Assembly (NCBI RefSeq): GCF_007655135.1 | Contig: NC_045131.1 | Span: 27,946,001 to 28,010,000 of the forward strand | Length of the DNA: 64,000 nucleotides | Origin: Punica granatum | Lineage: Eukaryota; Streptophyta; Magnoliopsida; Myrtales; Lythraceae | Reading direction: 5' to 3' | Part shown: positions 11,816-24,447 of the stretch, piece after piece | Layout: each line of letters starts with the position of its first letter | Numbering within the stretch: position 1 is the first letter of the stretch | Position numbers and translations under genes: made by a program | Notes under the pieces: generated by a model | What the model saw: the letters and a program-made list of their open reading frames with translations, nothing else | What the model was told of the DNA's origin: nothing | The model's database searches: none

Positions 11816-13391
11816 TTGATATTATAATTTTTTCAAAAAGAATTTAAAAAAAAGCAAGTGGTTACAGTTGGGAAAACCCCACCCACTCGCTAGGACCAGT
11901 AATCATATTTGTTACAATAATAACTAGCACAAGGCTCGCGCTTCACTGCAAAAATGAAAAACCATTTTAATTATGAAATTATTTTTATGCTATTCAATTA
12001 TATATAATAAATATGACTTAGTAGATCTAATTCAATTATTGATGTAATTAAAAAAACTTTAAGGAATAAAAATAAAAATATAGTTGGCCAAACAATGCGT
12101 CTAGTATATAATATGCTTAAATCATAAGTTAAAGTCATTATGAATGTTAAAAATAAATTAAAATAATCAAATAATAAAATTAATGTGAGACCATAAAGAA
12201 AAGAGTTGGTAATTATAATTTTATTCTCGGAGCTTATAATTAATAATCTATTTTATTTACGATAGTAAAATATCCGTATATGATAATATGGTAGTCTCGT
12301 GCCTTGTTGAGGGACCAAAAGATAATACTAAAATTTTCACACTAAAGTCTAAAAGGATATAATTGAATTTTTCTCTCTAACTATGCAAAAAAAAGAAATA
12401 ATTGAGATCACTTTTATTGATAGAAAATGTATCAAGATATTATTTTCTCATGTAAATCAATTATTACAATATAAACATCACTGGTCCAAGTAAAACAATA
12501 TATATTAATCACATCAATTTTGAAAATCACATCAATTTTCAGAACTGATAATAGTTGTATTAATATTTTTATTTGTGTTTTAATCTAGTTATTTTCTCAT
12601 GTGTGCTCCTTTGCACTAATGCATGGATTTTGATACATTAGGAGGAAAAAAAATTCTATGGGAGATTAATCTTTCTATCAATTCTTCATATTAAAGTTGG
12701 AATTTTTAGTTTGAATAAAAAAGAATATTTTACTCTAATTGCAATAAAAAAAACTCGATTTGAATAGTAGGGTTTAATAAATAGATATTTATCAAAAGAA
12801 AGAATAAAATGTCACAAATACATAATGTTGAAAGTTCATGGAGAATTTTGAAAATATGAGAAATATGAAAAAAGATCCCAATAATGAAAAAGATGCCCAT
12901 TCAAAAATTTTACAAATCTTATACTACTAAAGTGAAAGTCTGATTTTGTAATCACAGCCTTATTTATCGAATGCGGTTAAAAAGTTGAAAGTATATATGA
13001 CTTAAAATAAAAGTGAGGAGACGATATTGCCCACTTAATACTATTCTCCACACTCTCCCTCCTCTCATGTTCAACCTCTCCTTATTTTGTTTTTTTTTTC
13101 ACAATCTATCTCCAATTCTTAATCTTTATATTTTTTACCCATACTTGTTTTCCTTGCTCTTCCAAATTAATCCATCCATGAACATATCGAAAAAAAAAAT
13201 TATAGTTGGAGCATGGTACATTCGAGTTAGGCCGTGCTAGTGCAGAGGTAAATTTTTATTATATATAAATGTGCAAATAAGAAACATAAAAAATGATAAC
13301 AATAAAGAAATATATATATATGTAAAAACATGCAAGAAAATGAATATATATATATATATATAAACATACAATAACATGCAAAAATGAAAAT

Positions 13392-13426
13392 AAAAAAGAA
13401 AAAGAAAAAGAAAAAGAAAAAGAAAA
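13392..13426. repeat. (AAAAAG)n microsatellite
   Basis: Five consecutive AAAAAG units lie within the intron. The long Phe-rich minus-strand frame over it is a product of this repeat. Confidence 0.9.
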
Positions 13427-13475
13427 TCATGGGTTGATATGTGGCATGAATGAACAACAGTTTTAAATGTATTAA

Positions 13476-13500
13476 CTAGGAAATTTTGCCCGCTTCATCG
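13476..13500 (-). other. Helitron-like terminus (reverse orientation)
   Basis: CTAG at 13,476-13,479 is followed by CCCGC, a TTCATC loop and GTGGG, a five-pair stem with one mismatch. The arrangement is the same as at 16,928 and 26,067. Confidence 0.35.
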
Positions 13501-14760
13501 TGGGGTTTATAAACAACATTAAATGATTTGAAACAAGTTTAAAAAAAATTAAGTAAAGAAAAAATATGATGTATTTTAAAACAATGAAGATGTTCACATT
13601 CTATAACTTTGTGAATAATAAATAAACAATGAAATCAAATTTCATAGTTTTCTTATATGGGTAAAGGGAGAAAAAAGTATTACTTATAACACCAAAAATT
13701 AAGTGTATAAGTATAAATCATAAAAAGATATGATATACAAGAGGAAAGCCTATGAATAAAAATAAATAGTATGAATTGAAATGAAAATATAATGACATTT
13801 ATAAGGAAATATAAAGTTTAGGGTGTATGTGTATTTTGTAGAAAAATATATAGATAGAGAGGATTTAATAAAACGTATGGTGTCAAATCTTATGGTATTG
13901 GGAGGAGGGAATGAAAATAGTTTGTACACAATATGGACAGTACTTTCATAGTGACATTATTTGCATTCATCTAGTAGCTATAAAAAAAATGAAAAAACTG
14001 TACACAATAGGTAAATTTAGATAATAGTTTGAGAAAGAAGCTATTTTTTTTCAAAATAACTGGTCTCACCATAACAATAAGATCGTGATCGTAAATTATC
14101 ATTTTTATATGAACTTATTAAGAATAATGCTTAGATAGTTTTTACATGGAAGGGAGAGAAAAGTGAGAAATGTATAAAAAGTACAATATTAGACTGAAAA
14201 ATATGTAGCAAATTAAGATTACTCTTAATCGAACCTAGAGGACTTTCAAATATCAAGTGTTACACATAAAAAACAGAATCACAAATTAAAAGAGACTATT
14301 TAAATTGGTGACGAATTGAAATAAGCCTCAATCGATGTTGGTTGGTTTTAAGTGAGCTGGCGCTTGTTATCTTTAGATAAGGCATCAGATGCAAATCTTG
14401 TAATTGGAGAAAATTCGAAATCGAGAAAGGTTTATCCCTTAGAGGATCGAGCTCGATCGACCCTAAATTAATCGGATCTAGTAGACTTTTGAATATTAAG
14501 CGGTATACACCGGAAAAAAAATATTTATATACCTAAATTTAATAAAAATTTAAAAGTTAAAAATGGAAAAGGAAAAGAAAAGGTTTTAATTTATTCTTGA
14601 AAAGAAAAAAGAAAAAAGCTATCTCCATTCTTTTTATACTTATGGCAAATAATAATAAAAAATTAAAAAGGAAAAGTCATGAGTGACTTCTATGACGGAT
14701 AGATGGATGGATAGTTTAATAATTATATAGAGATAGTCACCAGAAAGCAAAGGATCTTAC

Positions 14761-16063
14761 CAGTAAAGAGGCTGGAGCATCCCCAACATGACTTGCGAAT
14801 TTTCCTTGCAGGACGTTGACTCATCGAGTAGCTGATGAGATTGCAACCCGAGATGGATTCAGACCAACGTCGAAACACCACCCGTGTACCAAACTCGTAC
14901 TTGACATCATCAGGGCCAATGCCATGTTTCGACCAGGTTGGCTTTTTCAGGCTAAGGACACAACTAAGGATTCGGCTAAAGTAGTGGTCAAGTCGACTAA
15001 AGTAGTGGTCGAGAACTGAATCGCTCTTTCTTTCCTTTATCATGTTTCTGTGCTCTATCCTCTTTAGGATACTAACAAGGGTCCACTCGGAGAAGATCAA
15101 CATTAACAGAGACGTTACCTCAAGAGCAGCAGCCCCAAAGAGCAAGATGTATGTAACTAGCACATCAACATGATGGAATCTATGCTTTTCCACACGAACA
15201 AAGAGTGCAAGAGCACAAATGACGATACTGAAGGATATGGCCCTAAGTAAATAACCAAGCTTAGAACGTACCACAACGACTTTGGTGTACAACACTTCAT
15301 ACATGAAGTTTAGCTCCGTTAATATTACTCTTAGTGCATATTCTGCAGTTGTGGATCGGAAAAACTTTCTGCTCTGCCTCCTCTTAGACCAGGCCAAGTA
15401 CAGATCGACGATGAGCCCCTGAAAGACCTTAAAGTAGTTATACGAAGTCCATATCAACTTCTCCTCCTCAAGAGGAACGCGCTTAGTAGATAATGCGATC
15501 TGAGACCGAAGTGTACGATGTTGCCGAGGTTCATCAGATTCTTGAAGTTTATCCAGGCTTGCCAGAAAGAGGGCTCTTACCCTCTCCAGATACTTGATAA
15601 CACCGGCAATAAGCATGAGGATGGTTGGCACCATTAGCTTGTCCTTCGGGAGGGCGCAAAGGAAGACATAGACAGCAGCAGAGAGATGGACTACAAGTCC
15701 AAGCAAGTGCCTGACCCACAGAACATTATCTGCGAGTGCAAACGCGGTGATAGTGTCGGGACCTCCGAGGTGTAACAGCAGAAAAGAAGACCAGAATGCC
15801 ATAAGACTCCCAGCATCAGCAAAAGCAGAATCATTATCGCCTTGACTTCTGAAAATGAGTCCAATTGCAAATGTAGCGGCCCATTCTGCAAGTAAATAAC
15901 CCGACCAGATTAGGAAGGAGATCCACTTATTTGAGGTTTTCTTCCGAAACGGAGCAAAAATTACTAGAAACATCTGAAGTGAGAAGCTCAAGATGAGGAA
16001 GCTTTGGATGATCCACTCGTTCCAAAACTTTTTCACACTTTCTGGGATCAGATCGATGGTCAT
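14761..16063 (-). CDS. DUF4220 exon 1 of DUF4220/DUF594 membrane protein gene 1
   Basis: This exon encodes residues 1-434 and ends in phase 1 at the donor GTAAGATCC. Hydrophobic segments lie at about residues 21-39, 47-71, 87-98, 119-136, 143-157, 273-289 and 300-324, so it is a polytopic membrane protein. The DUF4220 signature HLGGPDTITAFALADNVLWVRH spans residues 98-119, followed by IKYLERVRALFLASLDK. The start MTIDLIPESVKKFW aligns with the other two copies. Joined to exon 2 the CDS is 2,262 nt (753 aa), normal for the family. It carries a 7-residue tandem duplication (DHYFSRL, plus strand about 14,974-15,015) absent from the copy at 40 kb, and it is shorter than that copy between the two membrane blocks. 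Its molecular function is unknown. Confidence 0.85.
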
Positions 16064-16136
16064 TTTGCGATAATTTCCAGTGGCTTAGAACACTGGTCAG
16101 GGAAGTTCGTTCCTGTAAGGAATTGGGACAGTTGAA

Positions 16137-16230
16137 ATATTTTCCGCGTAAATGGTATGCGAAACCCAGGATCTTTGAAACACAACATATATAGATATTT
16201 TCCGCGTAAAGGGTATGCGTAACCCGGGAC
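16137..16230. repeat. Duplicated segment upstream of DUF4220 gene 1
   Basis: TATTTTCCGCGTAAA plus GGTATGCG and AACCC occurs twice (about 16,137-16,174 and 16,196-16,230), starting about 75 bp before the ATG of the minus-strand gene. The copies may lie in its 5' UTR or promoter. No known element is recognised. Confidence 0.6.
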
Positions 16231-16287
16231 TTGATATATGTCTATTCCATATATCTATGATTCTATCCTACAAATTGGAGAAGGAAA

Positions 16288-16440
16288 GTGAATGAGATAC
16301 TAACGGGGGTTGATTCAAGGTTTCAAATCCAAATCTTGGGAATAAAGAAATTCTTTCTAGAAGAATTTTATCCCTTTGACTCGGCTCGATCTGAATTAGT
16401 CATGATCCGTTGGACTTCTGGACGTCGGATACATTTTGAA
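16288..16440 (+). mobile_element. Possible SINE fragment
   Basis: GGGGGTTGATTCAAGG is followed by TTTCAAATCC (similar to a pol III box B) and CTTGGGAATAAAGAAATTC. The arrangement resembles plant tRNA-derived SINE heads, but it is a single copy in this window and the call is tentative. Confidence 0.25.
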
Positions 16441-16639
16441 AAAGGTGCAAGGGACAAGGTTCCCCAGGGAAAAAAAAAGTGCATGGGTAATTTTCCATTT
16501 CCTTCTTTGCCCAAAAAAAGGACATGGGATAAAAAGGACAAATATCCAGATTGAGGGGCAGGTCAGTCATTTTACCTCCTCCCACGTTTCCCACTCTCTT
16601 CCGGTTGCGATTACTCTTATATTATTATTATTGTTTTTT

Positions 16640-16641
<2 letters not shown>

Positions 16642-16695
<54 letters not shown>
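16642..16695. repeat. 54-base uninterrupted poly-G tract
   Basis: An 8-base T run is followed by 54 consecutive G bases and then TGGGCGCCC. This is exceptional in DNA this AT-rich. It could be a true G-quadruplex-prone tract or a sequencing or assembly artefact. Reading frames with long Gly runs across it are not genes. Confidence 0.9.
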
Positions 16696-16696
<1 letters not shown>

Positions 16697-16699
16697 GGG

Positions 16700-18086
16700 C
16701 GCCCTTTTGGGGGTGAAGAAGGGCAGAAGCTTGGACCTTCCTCATCCTCTTTTTCCCTTTATTTGAAAATTTTTTACTTTTGAAATTTCTAGATTAAATC
16801 TCAACAATTGAATACACATATGGACCGTAAATACATTTACAGCATATATATCATAGAATTTTCCTTCTTTCATTGCCCAGCTCTTCGTCAATTTTGGTGA
16901 TTCTTTCAATTTTTTATTTTATTTAAACTAGATGAACACCCTCGTGTTACGCGGGAAAAGTTTCTAATTTTCTCAGTTAAAATAATTATGTTATGATATT
17001 ATATTGATAGTAATCACATTATATCGTCCTAATTTAGTTTTTGTTGGGCAGTATTACTTTTATTCCACCAAAGTGACCAGAAATAAGTTTAATATAGGAT
17101 TATTGCCCCTCTATGACAAGTTGAAATGATATAATCTAAAGTATTATTTTAGAAAAGCAGAACAATTGGAAAATATATATTTGAATTAAAAAAGAAGAAA
17201 TAAAATTTAAGAAATTAGCATAGGAAGATAAGACATATTTATAATATTTTATAACTTGCAGTTTGATATATATTTATATATGATTATTCTAGATTATAAA
17301 GATAAAATCATAAGAAATAATGTATGCTTGTATTCAATATTTAATGGATATTGTATATCTTTTCAACTTCATTCGTATCAAATCTTGATTTCCTGATATG
17401 ATATCTAGCACAAAATAAAATTTTCCAAAACTATTCAATATCCATTAAGACAAATAATCATCAATTCAAAATATCATACATCAATATTTCAATATATTTA
17501 TGTAGTATGTCATTTTTGTGAGAAAATTATTTGTGAAACAATAAAATATTAAAATAAATTTTGGATTCTTAATAAATAAAAATCCAATAATTCTATAAAA
17601 AATAATTATTTTGGACAAAATAATTAAAATTGAATATCTAATTGTTCATACTATATTTTTACCATGTGATATGATTATCGATTTCATAATAAAAACCTAA
17701 AGAAAATATAAGTTGACCAAAACTCCTAAGAAATAATATAAAACAATTGGATAATCTCTTGTATAAATTATTCTTATGTAGGTAATATATCATCTCATTT
17801 GTAGGGTAACATCTATAGGGTCGATCGGATTCCTCACCACTTGAATTTGGAGCGTGACTTGGGGAGTTTCGAACACAATGGATAAATTCGCATGGAAAAT
17901 TCTTCAATTTTTTTTTTAAAAAAGAAACGACTTTCATTGGAGAACCTATCATTTATTTTTATCAAATATAGTGGAGAAAATTCGCATGTGAATAATTTAT
18001 CACAAAACAAAAAGGAGAAGGGACCTTCATTAGAGAACCTACAATTTATTGAATCTATAGCGTCAAATGAATCCCTTACCATTTGA
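16700..18086. other. AT-rich DNA without a supported gene
   Basis: A Helitron-like terminus lies at 16,928-16,955: CTAG, then CCC-T-CG, a TGTTA loop and CG-C-GGG. The rest is AT-rich, with diverged repeats of a GACTTGGGGAG motif from 17,850. No frame has domain content. Confidence 0.5.
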
Positions 18087-18172
18087 ATCTAGATTGGGAC
18101 TTAGGGAGCTTCAATCATAGACGAGAAAATCTAGATTGAGACTTGGGGAGCTTCAATCATAGAGATGAAAAT
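18087..18172. repeat. 43-bp tandem duplication
   Basis: ATCTAGATTG(G/A)GACTT, then GGGAGCTTCAATCATAGA is repeated back to back. A diverged relative lies at about 17,833-17,890. Confidence 0.8.
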
Positions 18173-18679
18173 CTGCATGTGACAATTCATTAGAGAAAGA
18201 GATGAGAGAAAAAAAAATAGAGGAGAAACGACATTCATTCGAGAAACTACTATTTGTTACTTGTTGTAGAACTCGAGTAATATAAAATACATATTTATAA
18301 TCAACTAAAGAGAGATGTCTAAATTTAATAAAAGTAAATATAATATTTAAAATACCGTAATAATTTATATAGACTATATAATTTACATGGTAAATTATTT
18401 TAATGCCCTTATTAGACTATATTTCATTGTAAATAATCTATATATTGGCCGATGGATATACAATGTATATATTCTACTGCATATTTTCTTCCCATGTATA
18501 TATATATATATATCGTTGAGCTATAAACATATAATTTATATATGCTATTATTACATAATTAATTAATTAAATTTAAAACATTTTATAAGAGAATATTTCC
18601 TTTCTTTATGAGAATATATAATTTTTTTAATATAAATCAATGACGTGGCAAAGTGAGAGAACTCTACCTTTTATTTTTA

Positions 18680-19015
18680 CTCTGGTGGTCTAAACAATTG
18701 TATAGATGTAACGCTATAGTATAAAAAGTTTTTCCTGCTACTTGTTGGTATATATAGTTTCAAAATCGTTTCAATGTAGTGAATTCCGTCATCCGTACTC
18801 GATGTAGTCAGCCATTGCTGACGTGACAGATATTCTGTGTGACTTTTGTTATGCGAAACCAACCATAGTGCGCTACATCATTTAAGATGATATAAAATCT
18901 GAATAAGTTAAATAAAAATACAAAAAATAATAAAAAAATATAGAAAAAATAGTAAAATATAGAAAAATATTAAAAATTATTTTTAAAATTTTCAAAATTA
19001 AAATAAAATGAATGA

Positions 19016-19046
<31 letters not shown>

Positions 19047-20055
19047 TCTCTCTCTCTCTCTTCTCCTCTCCTTCTCTATCCCATCTCCTCTTATCTGCCC
19101 AGACCCTTCTCTTCCATGGCTGAGGCAGTCATCGGAGCCTAGCCCTCTCCTCTCATCGGCAGCTCATGGATTCATTGGAAGCTTGTTGACTCCCTCTTAG
19201 CTCCTTCTCCTATCTTTCTTCATCTTTTTTTTTAATTAAAGGCAATTGAGTCGAGGATGGGGGCGGCCCTGGCGGTGACTTCACTCCTCATTTGAGCTCA
19301 CCGTCAGGGTCTGAACCAGCCGGCTAGCTCAGTCGGGGGTGGGGTTACGGGTAGGGGAGTAGCCATTCCTGACTCGAGAGATCTCGGGTCAGATTTCCAA
19401 ATCTGACTCGAGATCTCTTGAGTCGAAGGTGGGGGGCTCCCTTGCCCGCGACCCCACTCCTCGACTAAGGACGTCGATGGGCTTAGACCCAGCCAGTGAC
19501 CTAGGTCGGAAGTGGGATCGTCGGTGACGGCGCCCCTACTCCCAATTCAGTTGAAATATTAATTAAAAAAACAAATTGAAATAAGTTTGGTTAAATTATT
19601 TGTTTGCATCTTTGTTCGTGTTTTCAATCGAGGGAAGATTGAATTTGATTGTCTCCTTCGGTCTTGGTTCATGCTTTGAATCATGTGAAGATTTGAATCG
19701 TGAGAGAATGCATGAAAGTTGAAGGGTCTGGCCATGCAAGCACAGAAGAAAGAATGGAAACGAGAGAGAATGGGAGATTTTTCTTTTAGTTTTATTAATT
19801 TAATTTTATTTATAATTTAGTAAAATGAAGGGAGTTAGAGGAGAGAGAGAGAATAGAGTGACGACAGAGAGAGAAAGAGATGGAGGAGAGAGAAGAGAGG
19901 GAAGACACTTTTAATTTACATTAAAAATGAATTTTTTGTGAGATGACGGAATGCACTATATTGAAACGATTTTGAGATTACGTGCAGTTAAAAGTAACAG
20001 AAAAAACTTTTTGTACCGTAATGTTATACTCATAAAACTTTTTGGACCACCTGAA
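18680..20055. mobile_element. Long-TIR non-autonomous DNA transposon, Mutator-like
   Basis: About 113 bp at 18,680-18,792 is matched in reverse complement at 19,942-20,055. The ends are TCTGGTGGTC and GACCACCTGA; inner blocks are CAAAATCGTTTCAAT and ATTCCGTCAT. The element is about 1.38 kb with no transposase. Its interior (19,080-19,560) is markedly more GC-rich than the flanks, as if it carries captured sequence, and holds a strong hairpin at 19,371-19,424. A clear target duplication is not visible (TTTAC is shared at both ends). Confidence 0.65.
19371..19424. repeat. 26-bp near-perfect inverted repeat (hairpin)
   Basis: The left arm 19,371-19,396 and right arm 19,399-19,424 are separated by CC. 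The arms match at 24 of 26 positions (core AGAGATCTCG, TCAGATTT). If transcribed it would fold into a long stem. Confidence 0.85.
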
Positions 20056-20071
20056 TAATTTACTCTTTGAT

Positions 20072-20210
20072 AAATAGTACATACTGACAATCAAGAGGTT
20101 GTAAGTTGGATACTCATGGTGGGACTAAATGTGTTCCTTTCTTAATCATTGGGATTTCTTATTTCATTATACTAGGCTCATAAGTATCTGTTGTAATCCG
20201 AAAAAAAAAA
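20072..20210 (+). mobile_element. tRNA-derived SINE-like repeat, copy B
   Basis: The box-B-like AGGTTGTAAGTTGGATAC is followed by the family body (GGTGGGACTAA, GTGTTCCTTTCTTA, CATTATACTAGGCTC) and an A10 tail at 20,201-20,210. It lies just outside the TIR transposon. Confidence 0.6.
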
Positions 20211-23200
20211 GCAGGAAAGATTTGATAATGCCTTTTCGCCTTTTACTGTGGAATAAACTGCACAAACTTAGTAATGACCTCTTCGATGGAGCTAAAAATT
20301 AAGCAATTGACAGCTGAATCAATCACAGTTCATTTATGATCTTTCTTATTTATGAGGTATTACCCAAAAATGTCATATAGATAACATGTCAAACATGATA
20401 ACAGATCTTTTGAAATATAAATATGATTCATTTTTATAGATAAGATCCTCCTTTATTATAGTATAGATAGTAGTATATGTTACTCAAGGGTGAATGGCAA
20501 CATACCTTCACCTATGAGTATATTATATATAAATATTTTGAAAAGATCCAAACTAAGATATCCTAGAAAGATCCAAACCAAATATTTCCACTGAGTCAAG
20601 TGAGTCATTTTAACTCAAAATCTTCATCAAGTTTAGGAATTCAACAACTGATCAAAATCTGTTGAAATACGAATATAAAGTTTATTTGTAATTCAATATA
20701 ATTAAAAATTAATACTCTAGCAAAATAAATTAAAAAATATTTAAAAATCTAAAAGTATTATAAATTATTCAAATATTTGAAAAAAAATTATTCGGCAACC
20801 GAGCGTTTTAATGTTACTTTTTTTTTCCTGGTAATATCATAGATTTCCTATGTTCCGAAATTATTTGATCATGTCTGCCTCTTTCTAATGTTACTATGCA
20901 CTCTTTGTGCCACTGTTTCAACTGTTTCAACCCCATCTAATCTCACATGTTTATGATCTTGAAAATCTAATTGACAATGACGATAAGGCAATGAAAGACA
21001 ATTTAAAAACAATCTATATTTCACCATGTTCATCGTAGGTTTGTGCCATAACTACACAGTTTTGTTCATTTTTTTTCTTTTTTCTTTTAGTTTTTCCAAC
21101 CGAGCTTAGTGGAAATTTGTCAATCGGTGAGCACCTGCTTCTCAGCCTCTCTACCAAGAAAAAAGAAAAAAAAAGAAAAAAAGAAATAGAGCCAAAAGAC
21201 ATGGGTTTGGCAACAGATTGTAGAGAAGAAAGGAGAGAGGAGAGAAAGTGAAGGAAAGAGAAGACGACAATTTTCTTTGAAGAGGATTGGAAGGCCATAG
21301 AAGAGAGAAGAGAGACAAGGTTTGTGCTTTTTCCTTTTGTAAAATTATATGTAATGATTGTGTTAACGGAGTTTGATGAAGGAAAGAAGATTGACCTTTT
21401 GATTTGAGTTGGCAAACACTCATGGTTTCTTTACCAAATGTAAATTTATGTTGCTGAAGTAGGACCAGCCAAGATTTGATAATTGCATTTTATAATTGTG
21501 TCTAAATTGTATGGATTGAGTCACTTTTTATATTTTCCGTTACTGTATTTTCACTGGTCAAAACAAAACTTGAGAAACAATTACACCTAGTTTACAACAC
21601 AAAAGAAGATTAAATTACACTTATTAATTAGTTTCAAGCTTATTCCCATTTTTGCAAAAAATTAGAATTATGAGGAACTGGATGAACTTTCTACTTTTTC
21701 CTTCTTACCTTTTTACTTTTAACAAATTTTATATTTTTATATTCCAATATCTTGGTTTTGTTCCTACTCTTTGCTGGATTTTGTTCTATTCATTAATTTA
21801 TTGCTTTATTTTCATTTTATGGCATGTTTTCTTTCATTTTACATACAATAAAAATCTAATTACAATTTCGTTTTTCTTTGGTCATTTGTCTTGATGGACA
21901 ATTGCTCAAACGTTCAACAATAAGTATATGACATTTTGATAATGCGATTTTTCATACATTAAAATTTATATGTAGAAATTTGTGCGTATCAAAATGAACA
22001 GAAAAGTTAAAGATTTATCATTATTTATTTTTAAACTGGTTATATTGATACATTATATTGAATAATGGACATTGGACCTGTGCATTGCACAAAATAATGC
22101 AAAATATATTTATTTGAAAATTGAAAAACTCAAACTAATATTATATTATTTGGAATTTGGATAACTGAAAATATGCTACCTATGCAGTCATGAAAATTGT
22201 AAAGCTTCGAAATATATTATGTAATTATTACAATAGGGAATATATTTTTATTAAAAATTAAAATTTTAAATTTTAAATAATATACTATGAAAAATATTAA
22301 AAACTAAAAAACATTAAAATATTTTTAATTTAAACATTTAAACTCATGAGTTTATTTAATATTTTCATAACTAAGAGCATCTAATGAGAAAATTCTAAAA
22401 ATAATTTTGAATCTTATCATAAAATATTTGAAAAAAAATTCAAAAGTTTGTTTTAATTAAAATTATTATTTTTCTTAAAAATCTCAAAAAATATCGATAA
22501 AATGGCATTCGTCAATCTAAGCATTCTGAGTGTATCAGGCCAAGTTACCATTTACCGCTTGCATATACAGAATAGTTTTTTGCATTTATAATTATATATT
22601 GGAATTCTTTCTAATTTGTGTCACTTTAGTATTATTATTATTACATTTTTAGTCCATACCAAATGTATTTAGTTTTTATAAAAAGAAAATATTCCGTTTA
22701 TTAAAACAACTTAATTTATATTTCTTGATACTTCCATAAATGCAACTTTTAATCTTCTTCATAGAACTTTGGTAATTTAATTAATGTGCAATAAGATAGT
22801 GCGTCTTTCAACCCTTACAATGATAAATTATGTCAACTTTCAGGTTAGATTAATTTATGCCATTTTAAAATTTTCAGGTTATATATATATATATATATAT
22901 ATAAACAGTTTTCGATCCCGTTAAGACATTTATTATATATAAGCAATTGGATTGAAATTATATATAAAATCAAATGGATAGCTCATTAAAATTCAATATA
23001 TTTCAAATTAAACGAATCATTAGAAAATAATGAAGAAGACACTCCATCTAATGAGAAAGTCAGCATTTTCACCGAAAAGAATGAGAAAGTAACCATAGTT
23101 GTAGATGAAACAAGTTATTCTGATATTCTCTGAGTTAAGACATTATCTTACCAAGGCATGACCTGAGATTTTTTAATAGCTTTTTATGGGAAGAACAGAG

Positions 23201-23230
23201 TGTAAGAAAATATCGATAAAATAAAAAAGA
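20211..23230. other. AT-rich DNA without a supported gene
   Basis: Open frames at 21,014-21,423 (minus) and 21,652-21,894 (plus) are low-complexity Phe/Leu/Ser/Lys translations of pyrimidine- or A-rich DNA with no domain. (TA)n is at 22,881-22,902. I see nothing else that I can support. Confidence 0.5.
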
Positions 23231-23387
23231 TATAGTATAGTGACGCACGCCCTCACCTAGTAACCAAGAGTTTCAAGTTCAATAATCGTGCTGAGACTAT
23301 CCGTATTTCTTTATTAGATATTTACGATTTCTATTTGATTGTACTCTGTTCATGGGATTTTCTCTTATAACTGAAAAAGAAGAGACT
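23231..23387 (+). mobile_element. tRNA-derived SINE-like repeat, copy C
   Basis: TAGTGACGCACGCCCTCACC is followed by AGTTTCAAGTTCAATAATC, TATTTCTTTATTAG and TCTCTTATAACTGAAAAA. It lies at the same relative position as copy A does to the DUF4220 intron, so it may have been duplicated with the gene. Confidence 0.6.
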
Positions 23388-23884
23388 ATTGATAAATAGA
23401 AATTAATATTAAAATATCAAGAGAGTGAACAGTGGATCGTTTAGAGTATGTTTTAGTAATTCGAAATCCTTACAACAAGAATATCAACAAGTAGAAACTT
23501 TTTGGGTCGCACAGTTGGAATTTGATGGCAATTTTCATAAATTGCATAACGATAGAAGTGCGCCCATTGCAAGAGAAGCAAAATAAACATCGCCTTCAAT
23601 TTATAAGGACTGAGAATATAGAGTGAAAAGTTAAATATATAGTATGGAGCCAGATAAGCAAAAAGAAAAACAAAACTACTTACTTAAAGTAAAAGACATC
23701 ATAGGGAAAGGTGAAATTCGTGTACAATACTTAGGTTTTAATAGTATATTTTTATTTTAATTCTTTGTAAGTCTATTTAATAAATTTATTTAATTGGAAG
23801 CAAGAAAGGTAACTGAAACTTTTGAATGTATGAAATAGTAAACATATTTTTTAATTCTAAGAGTCATTTAATTGTAAGATAATA

Positions 23885-23960
23885 ATGGTGACGGAGCCAC
23901 AAGCGCCCCTCTCCCTCTCATTCGATCTGTAAGAGATTGATCAGCTTCTTTTTTTTCTTT
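23885..23960. repeat. Duplicate of part of the gene 1 intron
   Basis: GACGGAGCCACAAGCGCCCC, TCTCCCTCTCATTCGATC and AGATTGATCAGCTTCTTT match 9,699-9,760 inside the intron of gene 1 at all but a few positions. The order SINE, this block, exon 1 donor is the same at both loci, showing duplication of the intron region. Confidence 0.8.
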
Positions 23961-24027
23961 TTTTCACCTAAACATGAAAAGTATATTGTATTTGTTTGTG
24001 TGTGTATATATATATATATATTACTTT

Positions 24028-24245
24028 TTTGCTAAGTAAACAAGAAAAGAATATCTGTTTTTTTCTTTTTTTTTTTGGTTCTTGCTAAGTTAACAAGAAA
24101 AGAATATCTGTTTTTTTTTGTTCTTGTTAAGTTAACAAGAAAAGTATACATACTTTGATTTTCCTTAGTTTGTTTACAAGAAAACACACTGGCGGTGCTT
24201 TAGTAATATATACTTCGATTTTCCTTAGTTTGTTTAGTTTTCCTT
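24028..24245. repeat. Local tandem repeats in the duplicated intron remnant
   Basis: AAGAATATCTGTTTTTTT and AAGTTAACAAGAAAAG are repeated with a spacing of about 50 bp. CTTTGATTTTCCTTAGTTTG then occurs twice (about 24,155 and 24,213) with one change. Together they look like replication slippage. Confidence 0.6.
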
Positions 24246-24447
24246 TAGAATATGTACTTTTTTAGGTGTGTACCCCATATTTGAAAGCCCAACGAGCTCC
24301 CACTAATCTAGTTCGGGCCGGGTCAACCCCCTAAAAAGTAAAGCTCTCTCACTCAAGAATTTTCTCTGTACTTTTTCTTTTTTTCGGAGAATATTTTCTC
24401 TGTACTTTAATTATAGAGATAGTCACCAGAAAGCAAAGGATCTTACC

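Larger units (their letters stand above)
9429..14760 (-). other. 5.3-kb intron of DUF4220/DUF594 gene 1
   Basis: The donor GTAAGATCC (minus strand, 14,752-14,760) and the acceptor ATGCAG at 9,429 bound 5,332 bp. The same donor and a comparable acceptor are used by the related gene at 38.6-41.0 kb, whose intron is only 161 bp. The extra length is AT-rich repeat DNA: a SINE near the acceptor, Helitron-like ends near 9,851 and 13,476, diverged tandem repeats at 11.4-11.8 kb and a hexanucleotide run. I see no coding sequence in it. Confidence 0.7.

Noticed and set aside
16436..16783. Plus-strand frames with long Gly runs
   Set aside because: They are produced by the poly-G tract.
21014..21423. 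Minus-strand 133- and 90-codon frames
   Set aside because: They are Ser/Phe/Leu/Lys-rich translations of purine- and pyrimidine-rich DNA in two overlapping frames, with no domain. The plus strand could be a 5' UTR but nothing follows it.
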